Assembly (NCBI GenBank): GCA_000200715.1
Contig: DP000238.1
Span: 1,142,593-1,206,592 of the forward strand
Length of the DNA stretch: 64,000 nucleotides
Direction of reading: 5' to 3'
From: Cenarchaeum symbiosum A
Lineage (GTDB): Archaea > Thermoproteota > Nitrososphaeria > Nitrososphaerales > Nitrosopumilaceae
Of this stretch, positions 7,549 through 16,202 are shown piece by piece; the stretch's first letter is position 1, and every line of letters begins with the position of its first letter. The notes beneath the pieces are model-generated. The model did not search any database. It saw only the letters and a list, made by a program, of their open reading frames with translations, and was not told the origin of the DNA. A program made the position numbers and the translations under genes.

Positions 7549-9690
7549 ATGAAATCCGAGATAACATCAATTACAAAGATACTTGACGGCGGGTGCCAGA
7601 TAAGCGTCCCCATATACCAGAGGGGATACAGCTGGACAAGGGGGGAATGCCGCCAACTGTTGGAAGACGTGAAAAAGGTAAGCCGTGGGGAAAGGACAAA
7701 CCATTTCATGGGTACAATAGTGTGTGCCTATGACAAAGATGTCTCGAAGGGCGGCATGCGAAGATACACCGTTGTAGACGGCCAGCAACGGCTTGCTACC
7801 ATCTCACTTTTGATAAATGCATGGTCGATAAAATACAAAAAAAGCCTGGTTTGTGATTCCAACCAGCTCAATAATACCCGTAATACTTACCTGGAAAATT
7901 CGTATGTCAACAATGAAGACAAATACAAGCTGGTATTGACAAACACCAATCTTGATCGCACTACATATGAGAGATTAATGTCAGAGAAGGATTCCACGGG
8001 CAATCCGAAACAAAAGCCCTTCAAGGGGCATTCCAAGGCCATAATGTCGGCACACAAATTCTTCATGTCCTCGCTGGATGGGGAAAAGGTTGATCTTGAC
8101 AAGATACTTTTGGGCATACGCGGGCTGGTTGTGGCGTTTACCGAGGTAGAATACGGGGAGGACAACGTACAGGAGATATTTGAAAGCCTCAATACCACGG
8201 GAAAGGAGCTGTCAAACTCGGATTTGATACGAAACTATATGCTTATGAATCTGAACATTGACGAGCAGACGAAATTACATGATCCTTATTGGAGAAAGAT
8301 AGAGAGCGTATTCAGTGATAATCCAATCAAGTTTGATGACTTTATCTATAATTTCCTGCTGTTCAAGACCTATCAAAAGGGGAAGATATACGGCAAGAAA
8401 AAAACCTACGACAAGTTCAAGGAGCATGTAAGGGATCAAATGGAACATGGCATGGGCAAGAAGGACATACTGGCCGACATGGACAAACATGCCGAATATT
8501 ACAAGAACATACGTGATGCATCATTTGATGACACACTCGACGGGCGCAAGTTGAATCGTGCAGCCAGCCTGAACAATCTGGACCTGGGCTCGGCATACCC
8601 CCTGCTGTTCAAACTGATGAGGGATTACGACAGTAACAAGCTTGGTGTGGATGAGCTTGTGGAGATCATGGGTATAATTGAATCATACCTGTTCAGGAGG
8701 AAGGTATGCGGGCTGTACATCACACAGAGACGCAACTTTCTACAGATGATGAGCGGTGTCGACAAAAGCGGTGACTACTTGAACAACCTTAAACGTATGC
8801 TGGCAAGGAACCAGCGGGAAAACTTCCCCGGCGATGGTGATTTTGAGAAGGACTTTGCGGAAATGGATGATGCGTACAAGTTAGCCAAGTACATACTGCT
8901 CAAGCTGGAAAACCACGGGGATGACTTTAAGACGGCCAAGAAAGATCTTACCATAGAGCACATAATGCCACAAACTATCGATGAATCAGATAAACCAGGC
9001 GGATGGAGGGATATGCTTGGGCCCGACTGGAGGAACATTCATGCCGAGTATCTAAATGCCGTTGGAAATCTTACATTGGTCACTGGTCCGGACAATCCCA
9101 AGATGAGCAACGATCCGTTTCACGAAAAGATGGAATTCTATACGAAAGGTAACTTGCGCCTGAACGAGACAGTCAAAAACTCCCCAACATGGAATGCCGA
9201 TACCATACGCAGCAGAAGCAGGATGCTTGCAAAGTGGGCCCTGGAGGCATGGAAATATCCGCTGGAAACTGAAGGTAGGCTTGAACGAGATACCCAGGAA
9301 GACGCATACCTTGCCGGAGTCGACGCTGACAGTGTTGAAGTATATTACAGTTTCAAGAATGTCGTACAGAATACATTCAAGGATTTAACGGTCAAGTCCA
9401 CCAGCAACTATATCGGGGTTTATCGTGACGGCAAGAGGCTTTGCGGCATATTCAAGAGGGGCGGCATGTTACATCTCATATATCGCGCACGTGGAGACGA
9501 CTTTGAGGCTGACAATATGTTTGTGAGGCCTGTATCTGAAGATGGTACACGAACACACATGTCAGATCTCGGGAATTACATGTCAAATATGGAGAGTGAG
9601 GAGGACGTGGCCGAAATCATGGAGGTGCTGCGCAGGTTGTATAATGATGATGGTAGTACCGGTGTGGGTGAGGATAAAAATAGAAAATAA
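7549..9690 (+). CDS. GmrSD-type type IV restriction enzyme (DUF262 and DUF1524 domains)
   Basis: Restriction protein predicted to cut modified foreign DNA, using nucleotide hydrolysis by the GmrS-like part. The DUF262 signature is clear: VPIYQRGYSW near residue 23 and VVDGQQRLATISLL near residue 75, the latter the NTP-binding loop. Near residue 467 the DUF1524 HNH-type nuclease motif IEHIMPQT is followed by NAVGNLTLVTGPDNPKMSN. The last 120 residues form a further alpha/beta domain (YYSFKNVVQNTFKDL...), like the DUF4268/DUF5655 tails often attached to such enzymes. Both halves are fused in one chain of 713 residues, as in many single-chain homologues. It sits beside a YwgA-like gene in a defence-rich island. 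Confidence 0.88.
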   Translation: MKSEITSITKILDGGCQISVPIYQRGYSWTRGECRQLLEDVKKVSRGERTNHFMGTIVCAYDKDVSKGGMRRYTVVDGQQRLATISLLINAWSIKYKKSLVCDSNQLNNTRNTYLENSYVNNEDKYKLVLTNTNLDRTTYERLMSEKDSTGNPKQKPFKGHSKAIMSAHKFFMSSLDGEKVDLDKILLGIRGLVVAFTEVEYGEDNVQEIFESLNTTGKELSNSDLIRNYMLMNLNIDEQTKLHDPYWRKIESVFSDNPIKFDDFIYNFLLFKTYQKGKIYGKKKTYDKFKEHVRDQMEHGMGKKDILADMDKHAEYYKNIRDASFDDTLDGRKLNRAASLNNLDLGSAYPLLFKLMRDYDSNKLGVDELVEIMGIIESYLFRRKVCGLYITQRRNFLQMMSGVDKSGDYLNNLKRMLARNQRENFPGDGDFEKDFAEMDDAYKLAKYILLKLENHGDDFKTAKKDLTIEHIMPQTIDESDKPGGWRDMLGPDWRNIHAEYLNAVGNLTLVTGPDNPKMSNDPFHEKMEFYTKGNLRLNETVKNSPTWNADTIRSRSRMLAKWALEAWKYPLETEGRLERDTQEDAYLAGVDADSVEVYYSFKNVVQNTFKDLTVKSTSNYIGVYRDGKRLCGIFKRGGMLHLIYRARGDDFEADNMFVRPVSEDGTRTHMSDLGNYMSNMESEEDVAEIMEVLRRLYNDDGSTGVGEDKNRK

Positions 9691-9725
9691 ATGCGATTAT
9701 TGGATGGGTCGACTAAGGGATCAGT

Positions 9726-10019
9726 ATGGTGTCATGCTTTTCTAATTTTTTCATCATGTATGGAATTTCATTCCCCAGTACTTTCTCCACGGTGTCTACC
9801 ACGTTTGCCCCCAAGCTGAAGAATGCAAAGGCGCATCTGTTCACGTTCCCCATGGACGAAGACGTCGGGCCGGCCAGCAACGGAGCCGGGAGGGCCCTCA
9901 AGGCAGTAATACGGCAGAGTAGGTGCAGGGAGCAGCGCAAGCCGGCCGGGAGTATGAAGATATCAGGCGTGCTCCTGACGGGTCTAGAAACGTGGATGGG
10001 TGAGAAGGCATCGATCTAG
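9726..10019 (+). pseudogene. C-terminal remnant of an IS66-type transposase
   Basis: The frame reads FAPKLKNAKAHLFTFPMDED, then VGPASNGAGRALKAVIRQS, then MKISGVLLTGLETWMGEKAS. This follows the known end of IS66 family transposases: 'LFTFL...VPPTNNxAERALRxxVIxRK...GxxxxxxLxTxxxTW'. The second Asn and the Glu of the NNxAER motif are changed (NGAGR), and the start of the gene is missing, so it cannot be active. No terminal inverted repeats were identified. The identification rests on recalled consensus. Confidence 0.5.
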
Positions 10020-10104
10020 GAGGGCACAGGGTCAATGTTCATAGTGTAAACACTCACCGGAGTTTGATCGAAATCTTAATATGATCAGTACCGTACTATA
10101 CCTC

Positions 10105-10215
10105 ATGCTGAAATGTGAGTACTGTACAAAGTATTTCGAGGACACGAGGGACGGCCTGATCGAAAAGACCTTCCACGTGTTGCTGCACCCGACAAACCTG
10201 CTAAACAGGCGGTAG
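10105..10215 (+). CDS. very small zinc-finger-like protein (36 aa)
   Basis: The reading frame MLKCEYCTKYFEDTRDGL... has a CxxC pair near the N-terminus and two histidines (residues 24 and 28), the spacing of a small zinc finger. A TATA-like element (CTTAATA, 10074-10080) lies about 28 nt before the ATG at 10105. An in-frame ATG at 10081 is possible but falls on the promoter. It stands alone before the coiled-coil gene. The size and Cys/His pattern suggest a nucleic-acid or protein-binding knuckle; the role is unknown. Confidence 0.6.
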   Translation: MLKCEYCTKYFEDTRDGLIEKTFHVLLHPTNLLNRR

Positions 10216-10302
10216 TACAGCCCCCTCCGGCCCCCGGATGGGGAGCCGCCGGGGTCTGGCCCCCTGCAAACCTTTTTTATTTCTCACACGCCTTTAGCCC
10301 CC

Positions 10303-12285
10303 ATGGCTGCAAGACGGTCCCGTCCCACGGCAAGGCGCACAGCAAAACGGCCCGCACGTCAAAAGCCATCTCCTAGGCGCGCCCCCAAGAAGGGGCGCAA
10401 GCCCGCAAGAAAGACGCCGACAAGAACAGTCAGGACGCGCGCCAGCCTCGGTTCGCGCAAGACCCCCGCAAAGGCGGCACAGGCACCCCCGAAGGCACGC
10501 AGGACTCCAAAACCCGCATCGGATTCCTCCCTGGCAAAAGAGATCAGGTCGATGACGGGCGTTTTCGCCGAGAACCAGAGGATACTCGTCTCCATGGGCA
10601 AGATTCTTGACGGGCTGGGCTCGGCAGTAGAGAGGTCCAGAAAAGAGTCAAAGCGGGTCAGCATGATAGAGGATGATACCAGGAGCGCCCTGGCGGAGCT
10701 CGACCGCGTCAGATCGCAGTCGAATATAGTGGAGCGGATCAGCGGCCAGACCGCAAGGCTCGAGGAGGAGATGCGAAAGATCAAAGAGTCAGCAGAGTCC
10801 CCAGGCGGCAAGGAGCTCTCGGAGAAGCTGGCAGGTGGCATGGATTCAATCATGGAAGGATCCCGGGCGGCTGCAGCCGCAGAGCACGGAGTGGGCGAGC
10901 TCGGGGGAGCCGTCAGGGAGGTATCAGAAAGAGTATCTGCCGCCGTGTCCGGCGTGCAGGAGTTGGCAGAGGGCCTCAAATCACTAGAGGGCAGGATCGA
11001 GTCCGAGGGCAGCGCGGAGCATGCAGAGCTGCAGCGGCAGCTGGAGGCCGTCGGGGACGTGCCAGGCAGGCTCACGGAGGTGTTGAACCAGATAGCAGAT
11101 CTGTCGGCAAAGGCGGAGAAGATTGGGCCGCTGAGCAATGCAGTAGAGGGCATGCAGCAGGCGGGTGCGGCGCACGAGTCCGGCATGTCGGATAAGCTGG
11201 AGGCGATAGAGGCCGCGGTAAAAGGGCTTGGGGAGAAGGCAGAGGTTCCGGGTATTACAGAAAGACTGGAGGCGATAGAGGTCATAGTAAAGAAACTAGA
11301 CGGTGCCAAGATTGCAGAGCGGGTGGAGTCTGCGGCAGATAAACTCAGCAGCGCAGGGACCCCAGGGGCAGGGGAGCGGCTGGAGGCGATAGAGACGATG
11401 ATAAACAGGCTCGAAAAGGCCGGGATCGGAGAGCAGCTGGGATCCATAGAGATGGCCATAGGCAGGCTCGAAGGGCGCGATACGGGCCCGCCGGAGCTTG
11501 CCGAGAGGCTCTCGTCGATAGAGGCGGCAGTATCAAAGCTCTCAGAGGTACAGCCGCCGGGCGGCCAGGAATCAGGCATGATGGATAGGCTCTCTGGAAT
11601 AGAGGCGGCAATAGCAAAGCTCACAGAGGTACAGCCGCCCGGAGGACAGGAACCATCCGATATATCGGCGAGGCTCTCCGGAATAGAGGCGGCAGTATCA
11701 AAGCTCTCAGAGGTGCAGCCGCCGGGCGGCCAGGAATCAGGCATGACGGATAGGCTGTCGGCAATAGAGGCGGCAGTATCAAAGCTCTCAGAGATACAGC
11801 CGTCCGGAGGACAGGAACCAGGCATAGCAGATAGGCTGAAATCCGTAGAAGAAAAGATCTCGGAGCTTGCAGCGGCAGCAGCCAAGTCCGAGGCGACAGC
11901 TGCAGAGTTTTACAAAAAATCCGGGGAGACGCCCCGGGATGCAGGGCATTCTGCAGGCGCCCCCTCCCTCTCCGAGTACCATGCCGCAATGAGGATGGGC
12001 GCAGAATCAAAGTACGGCGGAATGGAGGAGCTGCAGTCCATGTCGGCGCATACAGGCAGGGCGGCAGCCGCCCTCGAGCCGGCCGCATCCCTGGAGCTTA
12101 GAAGGTGGGGGATATCCAGAATCCTGGACTGTGCGGACCGCTGGGAGATAAGGTTCTCTGATGTATTGGCCGCACTGCTCAAGGGAATAGACAGGGACAA
12201 GCTCAAGGAAGCTGCAAGGATAAAACAGGTAAGGGATCTCTACGGCGCACGGGCAGTCGACGAGCTGGACAAGGAACTCGGCTAG
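10303..12285 (+). CDS. basic-tailed coiled-coil repeat protein (660 aa)
   Basis: The first 75 residues are almost all Lys, Arg, Ala, Pro and Thr, like a histone H1 or bacterial Hc1 tail that binds DNA. From about residue 80 a long helical region of the SMC/tropomyosin kind follows. Between residues 290 and 510 it breaks into repeats around the phrase RLSxIEAAVSKLSEVQPPGGQ. The C-terminus (residues 560-660) is a separate helical domain ending in DKELG. A TATA-like T/A run (10271-10280) lies about 28 nt before the ATG. It may link the nucleoid to another structure; that is inference. The protein ends 4 nt into the convergent glycosyltransferase gene. Confidence 0.8.
   Translation: MAARRSRPTARRTAKRPARQKPSPRRAPKKGRKPARKTPTRTVRTRASLGSRKTPAKAAQAPPKARRTPKPASDSSLAKEIRSMTGVFAENQRILVSMGKILDGLGSAVERSRKESKRVSMIEDDTRSALAELDRVRSQSNIVERISGQTARLEEEMRKIKESAESPGGKELSEKLAGGMDSIMEGSRAAAAAEHGVGELGGAVREVSERVSAAVSGVQELAEGLKSLEGRIESEGSAEHAELQRQLEAVGDVPGRLTEVLNQIADLSAKAEKIGPLSNAVEGMQQAGAAHESGMSDKLEAIEAAVKGLGEKAEVPGITERLEAIEVIVKKLDGAKIAERVESAADKLSSAGTPGAGERLEAIETMINRLEKAGIGEQLGSIEMAIGRLEGRDTGPPELAERLSSIEAAVSKLSEVQPPGGQESGMMDRLSGIEAAIAKLTEVQPPGGQEPSDISARLSGIEAAVSKLSEVQPPGGQESGMTDRLSAIEAAVSKLSEIQPSGGQEPGIADRLKSVEEKISELAAAAAKSEATAAEFYKKSGETPRDAGHSAGAPSLSEYHAAMRMGAESKYGGMEELQSMSAHTGRAAAALEPAASLELRRWGISRILDCADRWEIRFSDVLAALLKGIDRDKLKEAARIKQVRDLYGARAVDELDKELG
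11507..11832 (+). repeat. four in-gene tandem repeats of 27-28 codons
   Basis: Units begin near 11507, 11587, 11671 and 11752, each encoding RLSxIEAAVSKLSEVQPPGGQ and a short linker. The nucleotide sequences are nearly the same from copy to copy (gaggcggcagtatcaaagct recurs), so the array grew by recent slippage or unequal exchange. Confidence 0.8.
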
Positions 12286-14302
12286 ACGTCCTGTGCCAGG
12301 TCGTATTCCTGCAGCTTGTCCTTTCTCTGCTTTAGGACTGCAAAGACGCCTATCAGGACCGCAATCCACACGGTGCTGAACAGTATGTTGGCGGGGCTCA
12401 CATACGCATAAGGGGTAGCATCCATGATGCTCTGCCTTATCTCCTGGGCTGAGCCCTTTATGTTGGTCATGCCAGTCTGGTATGCCGCGCTGTCCTCGGC
12501 TGTACCGGCCACGGCAAGGGCAATCCCCGCCATGTTATCAAGCTGATTCTGCATTATCCTCCAGTCGGTATCAGAAGTCTGGAATATCCAGACAGGGTTG
12601 CCCTCGTCTGGAAGATGGCCCTTTACCGACTGCACAAGGGCGGGTATCTCCGAAGGGTCCGTCGAGCGCATCACTTCTGTAAGGTGCCCCCGGGCAAGGT
12701 CAAGGGGGTATATGTCCTCGTTGTACCCGTTGAAGGCCAAGATCACGCCGAGGAATATAGCGGCTACAATCCCGCCTGCTGCCAGTCTGTATACGCGGCC
12801 CGCCGTCCTCTCCTCACCGGTCAGCCTGCGTGGAGGGCTTGATTTATCTCTTTTAAACCGGGAATGTGCAAGGCTCAGATACGCTATAAAGAAAAAGCCC
12901 GCCGTCTGGATGCCTATTATCGGAGCAAAGACAGGATTGTTCGAGAATATGGCGATGAATATCCCCATTATCCCGTATATGCCAAAGAAGATCTCAAGCA
13001 GGGTGTCTTTGTAAACGGCAGGTTGTACGCCTTGCCCCTCCACTCGTCGGTATTCTTGGTTATCCCGTGCTTTGGAGTCCGGAGAAACTCGTTTTTGCTG
13101 CCAAGTACGGCATCAAATACAGCTACTGTATTGTTCACGGACATTCCAAAGCTGTACAGCATGAGCGAGGGGAGCACCTTTGCCTTGCGCATCCACGAGC
13201 CGCGGTACATCCCCTGCATGATATGCAGGTACGCGCCGGGCCCCATGGCAAGATAGGCCCCTATTGTCAGCGCGGGCAGAAAGCTCACAAGGTACAGGTT
13301 GATGTTAGATGCAAGCAGTACAGGCAGGGTGAGAAACTGTATGAGCATAAGAGGGAACACTATATGCCGTGTAAGCTGCACAAACGCCTGTATCTTGGCC
13401 TCGACGGCTATGCCCTTTTTGACCACTATTCCTGCCAGCAGCTTTAAAGCGCACTGGATGGACCCCTTTGCCCAGCGGAACTGCTGCCTCTTGGCCGCGT
13501 TCATCTGGACTGGCAATTCCGCATCTATTACCACATCGGGCAGAAACGTGCACTTCCAGCCCTTCATCTGGGCCCTGTAGCTAAGGTCTAGATCCTCGAC
13601 CAAGGTCGCCGTGTGCCAGCCGCCGGCATCCTCGATGCACTCTCTCTTCCATATTCCCGCAGTCCCGTTAAAGTTCATGAACAGCCGGGAATTGCTCTTG
13701 GCCTTTTGCTCTATCAAAAAGTGAAAGTCCAGGCTGAGCGCCTGGGCCTGCGTTATGGTAGAATAGTCCTCGTTGACATGCCCCCACCTGCACTGCACAA
13801 AGCCCATGTCCGCCCTTGCAAAGTGGGGAAGGGTCTTGCGCAAAAACTCTTTTGGCGGTATGAAATCGGCGTCAAATATTGCCACATATTCTGTATCGGT
13901 GCTCTTCATTGCATGCTGGAGGGCGCCCGCCTTGTAGCCCCTTCGAGTGCCCCGCCTTACATGCTCTATCTGCAGGCCCCTATCCCTGTACTCCTTGACT
14001 ATTCCCCCCACCATGTCGACTGTATCATCGTCAGAATCGTCCAAAACCATGATTCTAAGCCTGTCCTTTGGATAGTCCATGTCGCAGACAGCCGAGATGA
14101 GCCTTGCCGCCACGTACTTTTCATTGTATATTGGAAGCTGTATCGTCACAGACGGGGCGCCGGTCCCTGCGACAGTCTTGCCCTCTTTTTTGCGCGAGGA
14201 TAAAAATGCAAGATAGTAAAAGTTGCAGGTATACAGGGTGATGAGGGCGGCCGATACTATGAACAGGTTAAAGACCGTCTGGATGAATGGGTTTACGTCC
14301 AT
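12282..14302 (-). CDS. membrane glycosyltransferase family 2, interrupted by a frameshift
   Basis: Cellulose synthase-like processive glycosyltransferase that adds sugars from nucleotide sugars at the membrane. The N-terminus has one transmembrane helix; then come TIQLPIYNEKYV, the DxD-like FDADF, TLVEDLDLSYRAQMKGW (general base ED) and QQFRWAKGS (QxxRW), and then several helices. Near 13015-13030, after KAYNLPFT, the frame is lost. The good continuation KDTLLEIFFGIYGIMG is in the next frame, and one extra A in ACAAAGAC would restore it. The downstream part (to 12282) adds three helices and an outside domain of about 110 residues. A TATA element (CTTAAATAG) lies 28 nt before the ATG at 14302. 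Confidence 0.82.
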
Positions 14303-14347
14303 CCTGATACCGCGGGCCGCCGGTCGCTATTTAAGTCTGCAAGCGGG

Positions 14348-15310
14348 CTATTTCTGTTCAAAGATCTTTATCGCCTTGGGGGGGCAGACAGCCTCGCATG
14401 CCAGGCAGAAGATGCAGTCGGGCTCCCTTGCCATGATGGGCTTTCTGTTGGAGCCGGCATTGCCCGGGGTGTCGAACCATTCGTAGACGTCGACAGGGCA
14501 TGCGTCTATGCAGGCGCCATCCCCTATGCAGATGTCAAAGTCGACCGAGACAAACTCGCCCCAGACGCCCAGAACCTTGTTGTCTACATCCTTTCTTCCC
14601 CAGGTCTTTATCGTGTGCGAGCCTATCGAATATGGGGAGCTAGCAGACATTTTTGACTTGTATCCTACATCTATGGGGCCGGGCTTTGCGCCGCTTACAT
14701 CCCATGCTGCAGGCGTATCGGGGACGCCGCCGGCAGAGACATCCTCCAGTGCATCGGCTGCCTTGACCTTGGGCTTGGCGTCGGGTATTATCTTTGCAAG
14801 GGGGGTCAGCTCTTCGAGCTGCCTTGTGGCCTCGTCTTCGGACATTTTCTTGTCCTCGGTGTAGTGTTTTATCATCTTGTCAGCTAGGATGGTATTCCGC
14901 AGTATGGTATCGATCATCATCTTTGCAAAGTGGTCGGCCTTTTTCCTGTATCCCTGGACCCATTGGGGGTCGCCGAACTTTTCAATGGGGAATACCTGGT
15001 ATATTATATCGACCACTTCTCCTGTGACCACCTCGACAGTCACGCTGAGATCGACCTCCTTGTATCCAGAGGCCTCTGGGTCGTCCATGTTCTGTTCCTT
15101 CCACCTGTATGTGGAGTAGACCCTGTCCGCATAGTGGTCCATCTCAAAGGTGTTCTTCATGCCGTCGTGGACCGACTTTATCTCGTCGGGATCCTCGAGG
15201 GTTATGGGGAGGCGGTACAGGCCGAGCTTGTATCCGTGTAGGGGGTATACTCCACGCTTTGCAGTGGGCGCCTCCATCGAGTAGACGCGGTCCTTGAGTA
15301 GAAGGGACAT
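14348..15310 (-). CDS. protein with a C-terminal two-cluster ferredoxin domain (320 aa)
   Basis: The last 80 residues hold two cysteine sets, CIGDGACIDACP and CIFCLACEAVCP, as in 7Fe or 8Fe ferredoxins that carry electrons. The first 180 residues (tyrosine-rich, beta-like, with VDLSVTVEVVTGEVVDIIY) are a domain seen by memory in thaumarchaeal proteins of unknown role; a Lys/Ala/Pro linker joins the halves. The frame is open to 15382, but a TATA element (TATTTAT) 32 nt before the ATG at 15310 supports the shorter form. The partner oxidoreductase is unknown. It has its own promoter and lies just upstream of the glycosyltransferase. Confidence 0.8.
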   Translation of the reverse strand: MSLLLKDRVYSMEAPTAKRGVYPLHGYKLGLYRLPITLEDPDEIKSVHDGMKNTFEMDHYADRVYSTYRWKEQNMDDPEASGYKEVDLSVTVEVVTGEVVDIIYQVFPIEKFGDPQWVQGYRKKADHFAKMMIDTILRNTILADKMIKHYTEDKKMSEDEATRQLEELTPLAKIIPDAKPKVKAADALEDVSAGGVPDTPAAWDVSGAKPGPIDVGYKSKMSASSPYSIGSHTIKTWGRKDVDNKVLGVWGEFVSVDFDICIGDGACIDACPVDVYEWFDTPGNAGSNRKPIMAREPDCIFCLACEAVCPPKAIKIFEQK

Positions 15311-15663
15311 CTGGTAATGCCTAGGGGGTAATGCCATAAATACCTTTTTTGAAGGGCCGGGCAGGGGATAGATGCCCCCCACCTTTCTCTCTGGGGCATA
15401 CTTTGCCTTGGCTTCCTCTACAATGTGGGCATCTCACTAGTGTTTTTCCGGCATCCATGCAGATACTGCGATCTAGGGCAGATCCCCCGGCCGGGCAAGG
15501 GGCACAGAATTGCCCAGTTGAGGCACCGGGGAGTAATGGTTGATGTGAGCTGCGCGCACCTACGGGGCATCTTCACGTCCTCCGGCAATGTATTCGGAGG
15601 TACAAAGTGGATAAAAAAGCCGATCCGGGGCAATACACCACGGACCGCTTGTCAGGTCGTCTC
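15311..15663. other. intergenic, no convincing gene
   Basis: A plus-strand frame (15425-15895) is open through here and over the next minus-strand gene. Its middle has moderate protein character, but it lacks a promoter at the right spacing and overlaps a better gene, so it is not called. The ferredoxin-gene promoter occupies 15336-15345. Confidence 0.4.
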
Positions 15664-15882
15664 TTACACAGGTGCCGAGCTGGTCATAACAGCAAGCAGT
15701 GCAAATGGTATCACTCCAGATATGACGCCAGCTACGATGCCCAGTTTGGCCATCGTCGGATCTCTCTTTCGGACCTTTGCATACATGACTAGCCCGCCTA
15801 TCGCACCTAGTGGACCCACCAGCAACCCGGGTACTATGGGAAGCAGGTACCACGATTTTGATAGTTTGTTTTTGGTCTCCAT
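15664..15882 (-). CDS. small membrane protein with two helices (72 aa)
   Basis: After a basic start (METKNKLSKSW) come two hydrophobic segments, residues about 12-34 and 46-68, joined by a charged loop (YAKVRKRDPTMAK). This is the form of a small hairpin membrane protein. The promoter element ATTAAATACG lies 22-31 nt before the ATG. The same AT stretch may serve the tRNA-like sequence on the other strand. Role unknown. Confidence 0.65.
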   Translation of the reverse strand: METKNKLSKSWYLLPIVPGLLVGPLGAIGGLVMYAKVRKRDPTMAKLGIVAGVISGVIPFALLAVMTSSAPV

Positions 15883-15916
15883 AAACCCCCTATGACTACA
15901 TCGTATTTAATAATTG

Positions 15917-15990
15917 GGACGCATAGCTCAGTTAGGTCAGAGTACCCTGCGATATGAGCGCCGTGGCCTCGAAGACGTCACAATGGCATG
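15917..15990 (+). tRNA. degenerate tRNA-like sequence (pseudo-tRNA)
   Basis: From 15917 the sequence has a tRNA-like front half: a seven-base acceptor strand, TA, the D-arm GCTCAGTTAGGTCAGAGT, and the start of an anticodon arm. The second half does not fold. The anticodon stem does not pair, the T-loop is the poor match CTCGAAGAC between GTGGC and GTCAC, and the 3' acceptor strand is absent. AT-rich promoter sequence (TATTTAATAATT) lies directly before it. It is probably a truncated or decayed tRNA; an intron-bearing tRNA with a distant 3' part was looked for within 150 nt and not found. Confidence 0.3.
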
Positions 15991-16202
15991 AGAATCTTCC
16001 AGGCTTATGTACCACCCTCGCAGTTCCTTGCCCGGGCACCCCAGACCCATTTCGGTCCGCAGGTCGGAGAGTGCCCCGGATGCAGTCCTAGCCCCGATGG
16101 CCCCGCCTGCCATCTACATGCATTCACAGGCAGACCATGCCAGATACGGCCCCCAAAGGACAAACCGCCACTCTTTTATCGAATCCGGTAGCTTGCTTAG
16201 AC

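Noticed and set aside
10359-11885. A 508-codon minus-strand frame opposite the coiled-coil gene
   Set aside because: It is a shadow: low-complexity Ser/Ala/Pro sequence caused by the repeats of the real gene.
15425-15895. A 156-codon plus-strand frame
   Set aside because: It overlaps the better-supported small membrane gene on the minus strand and lacks a promoter at the right distance.
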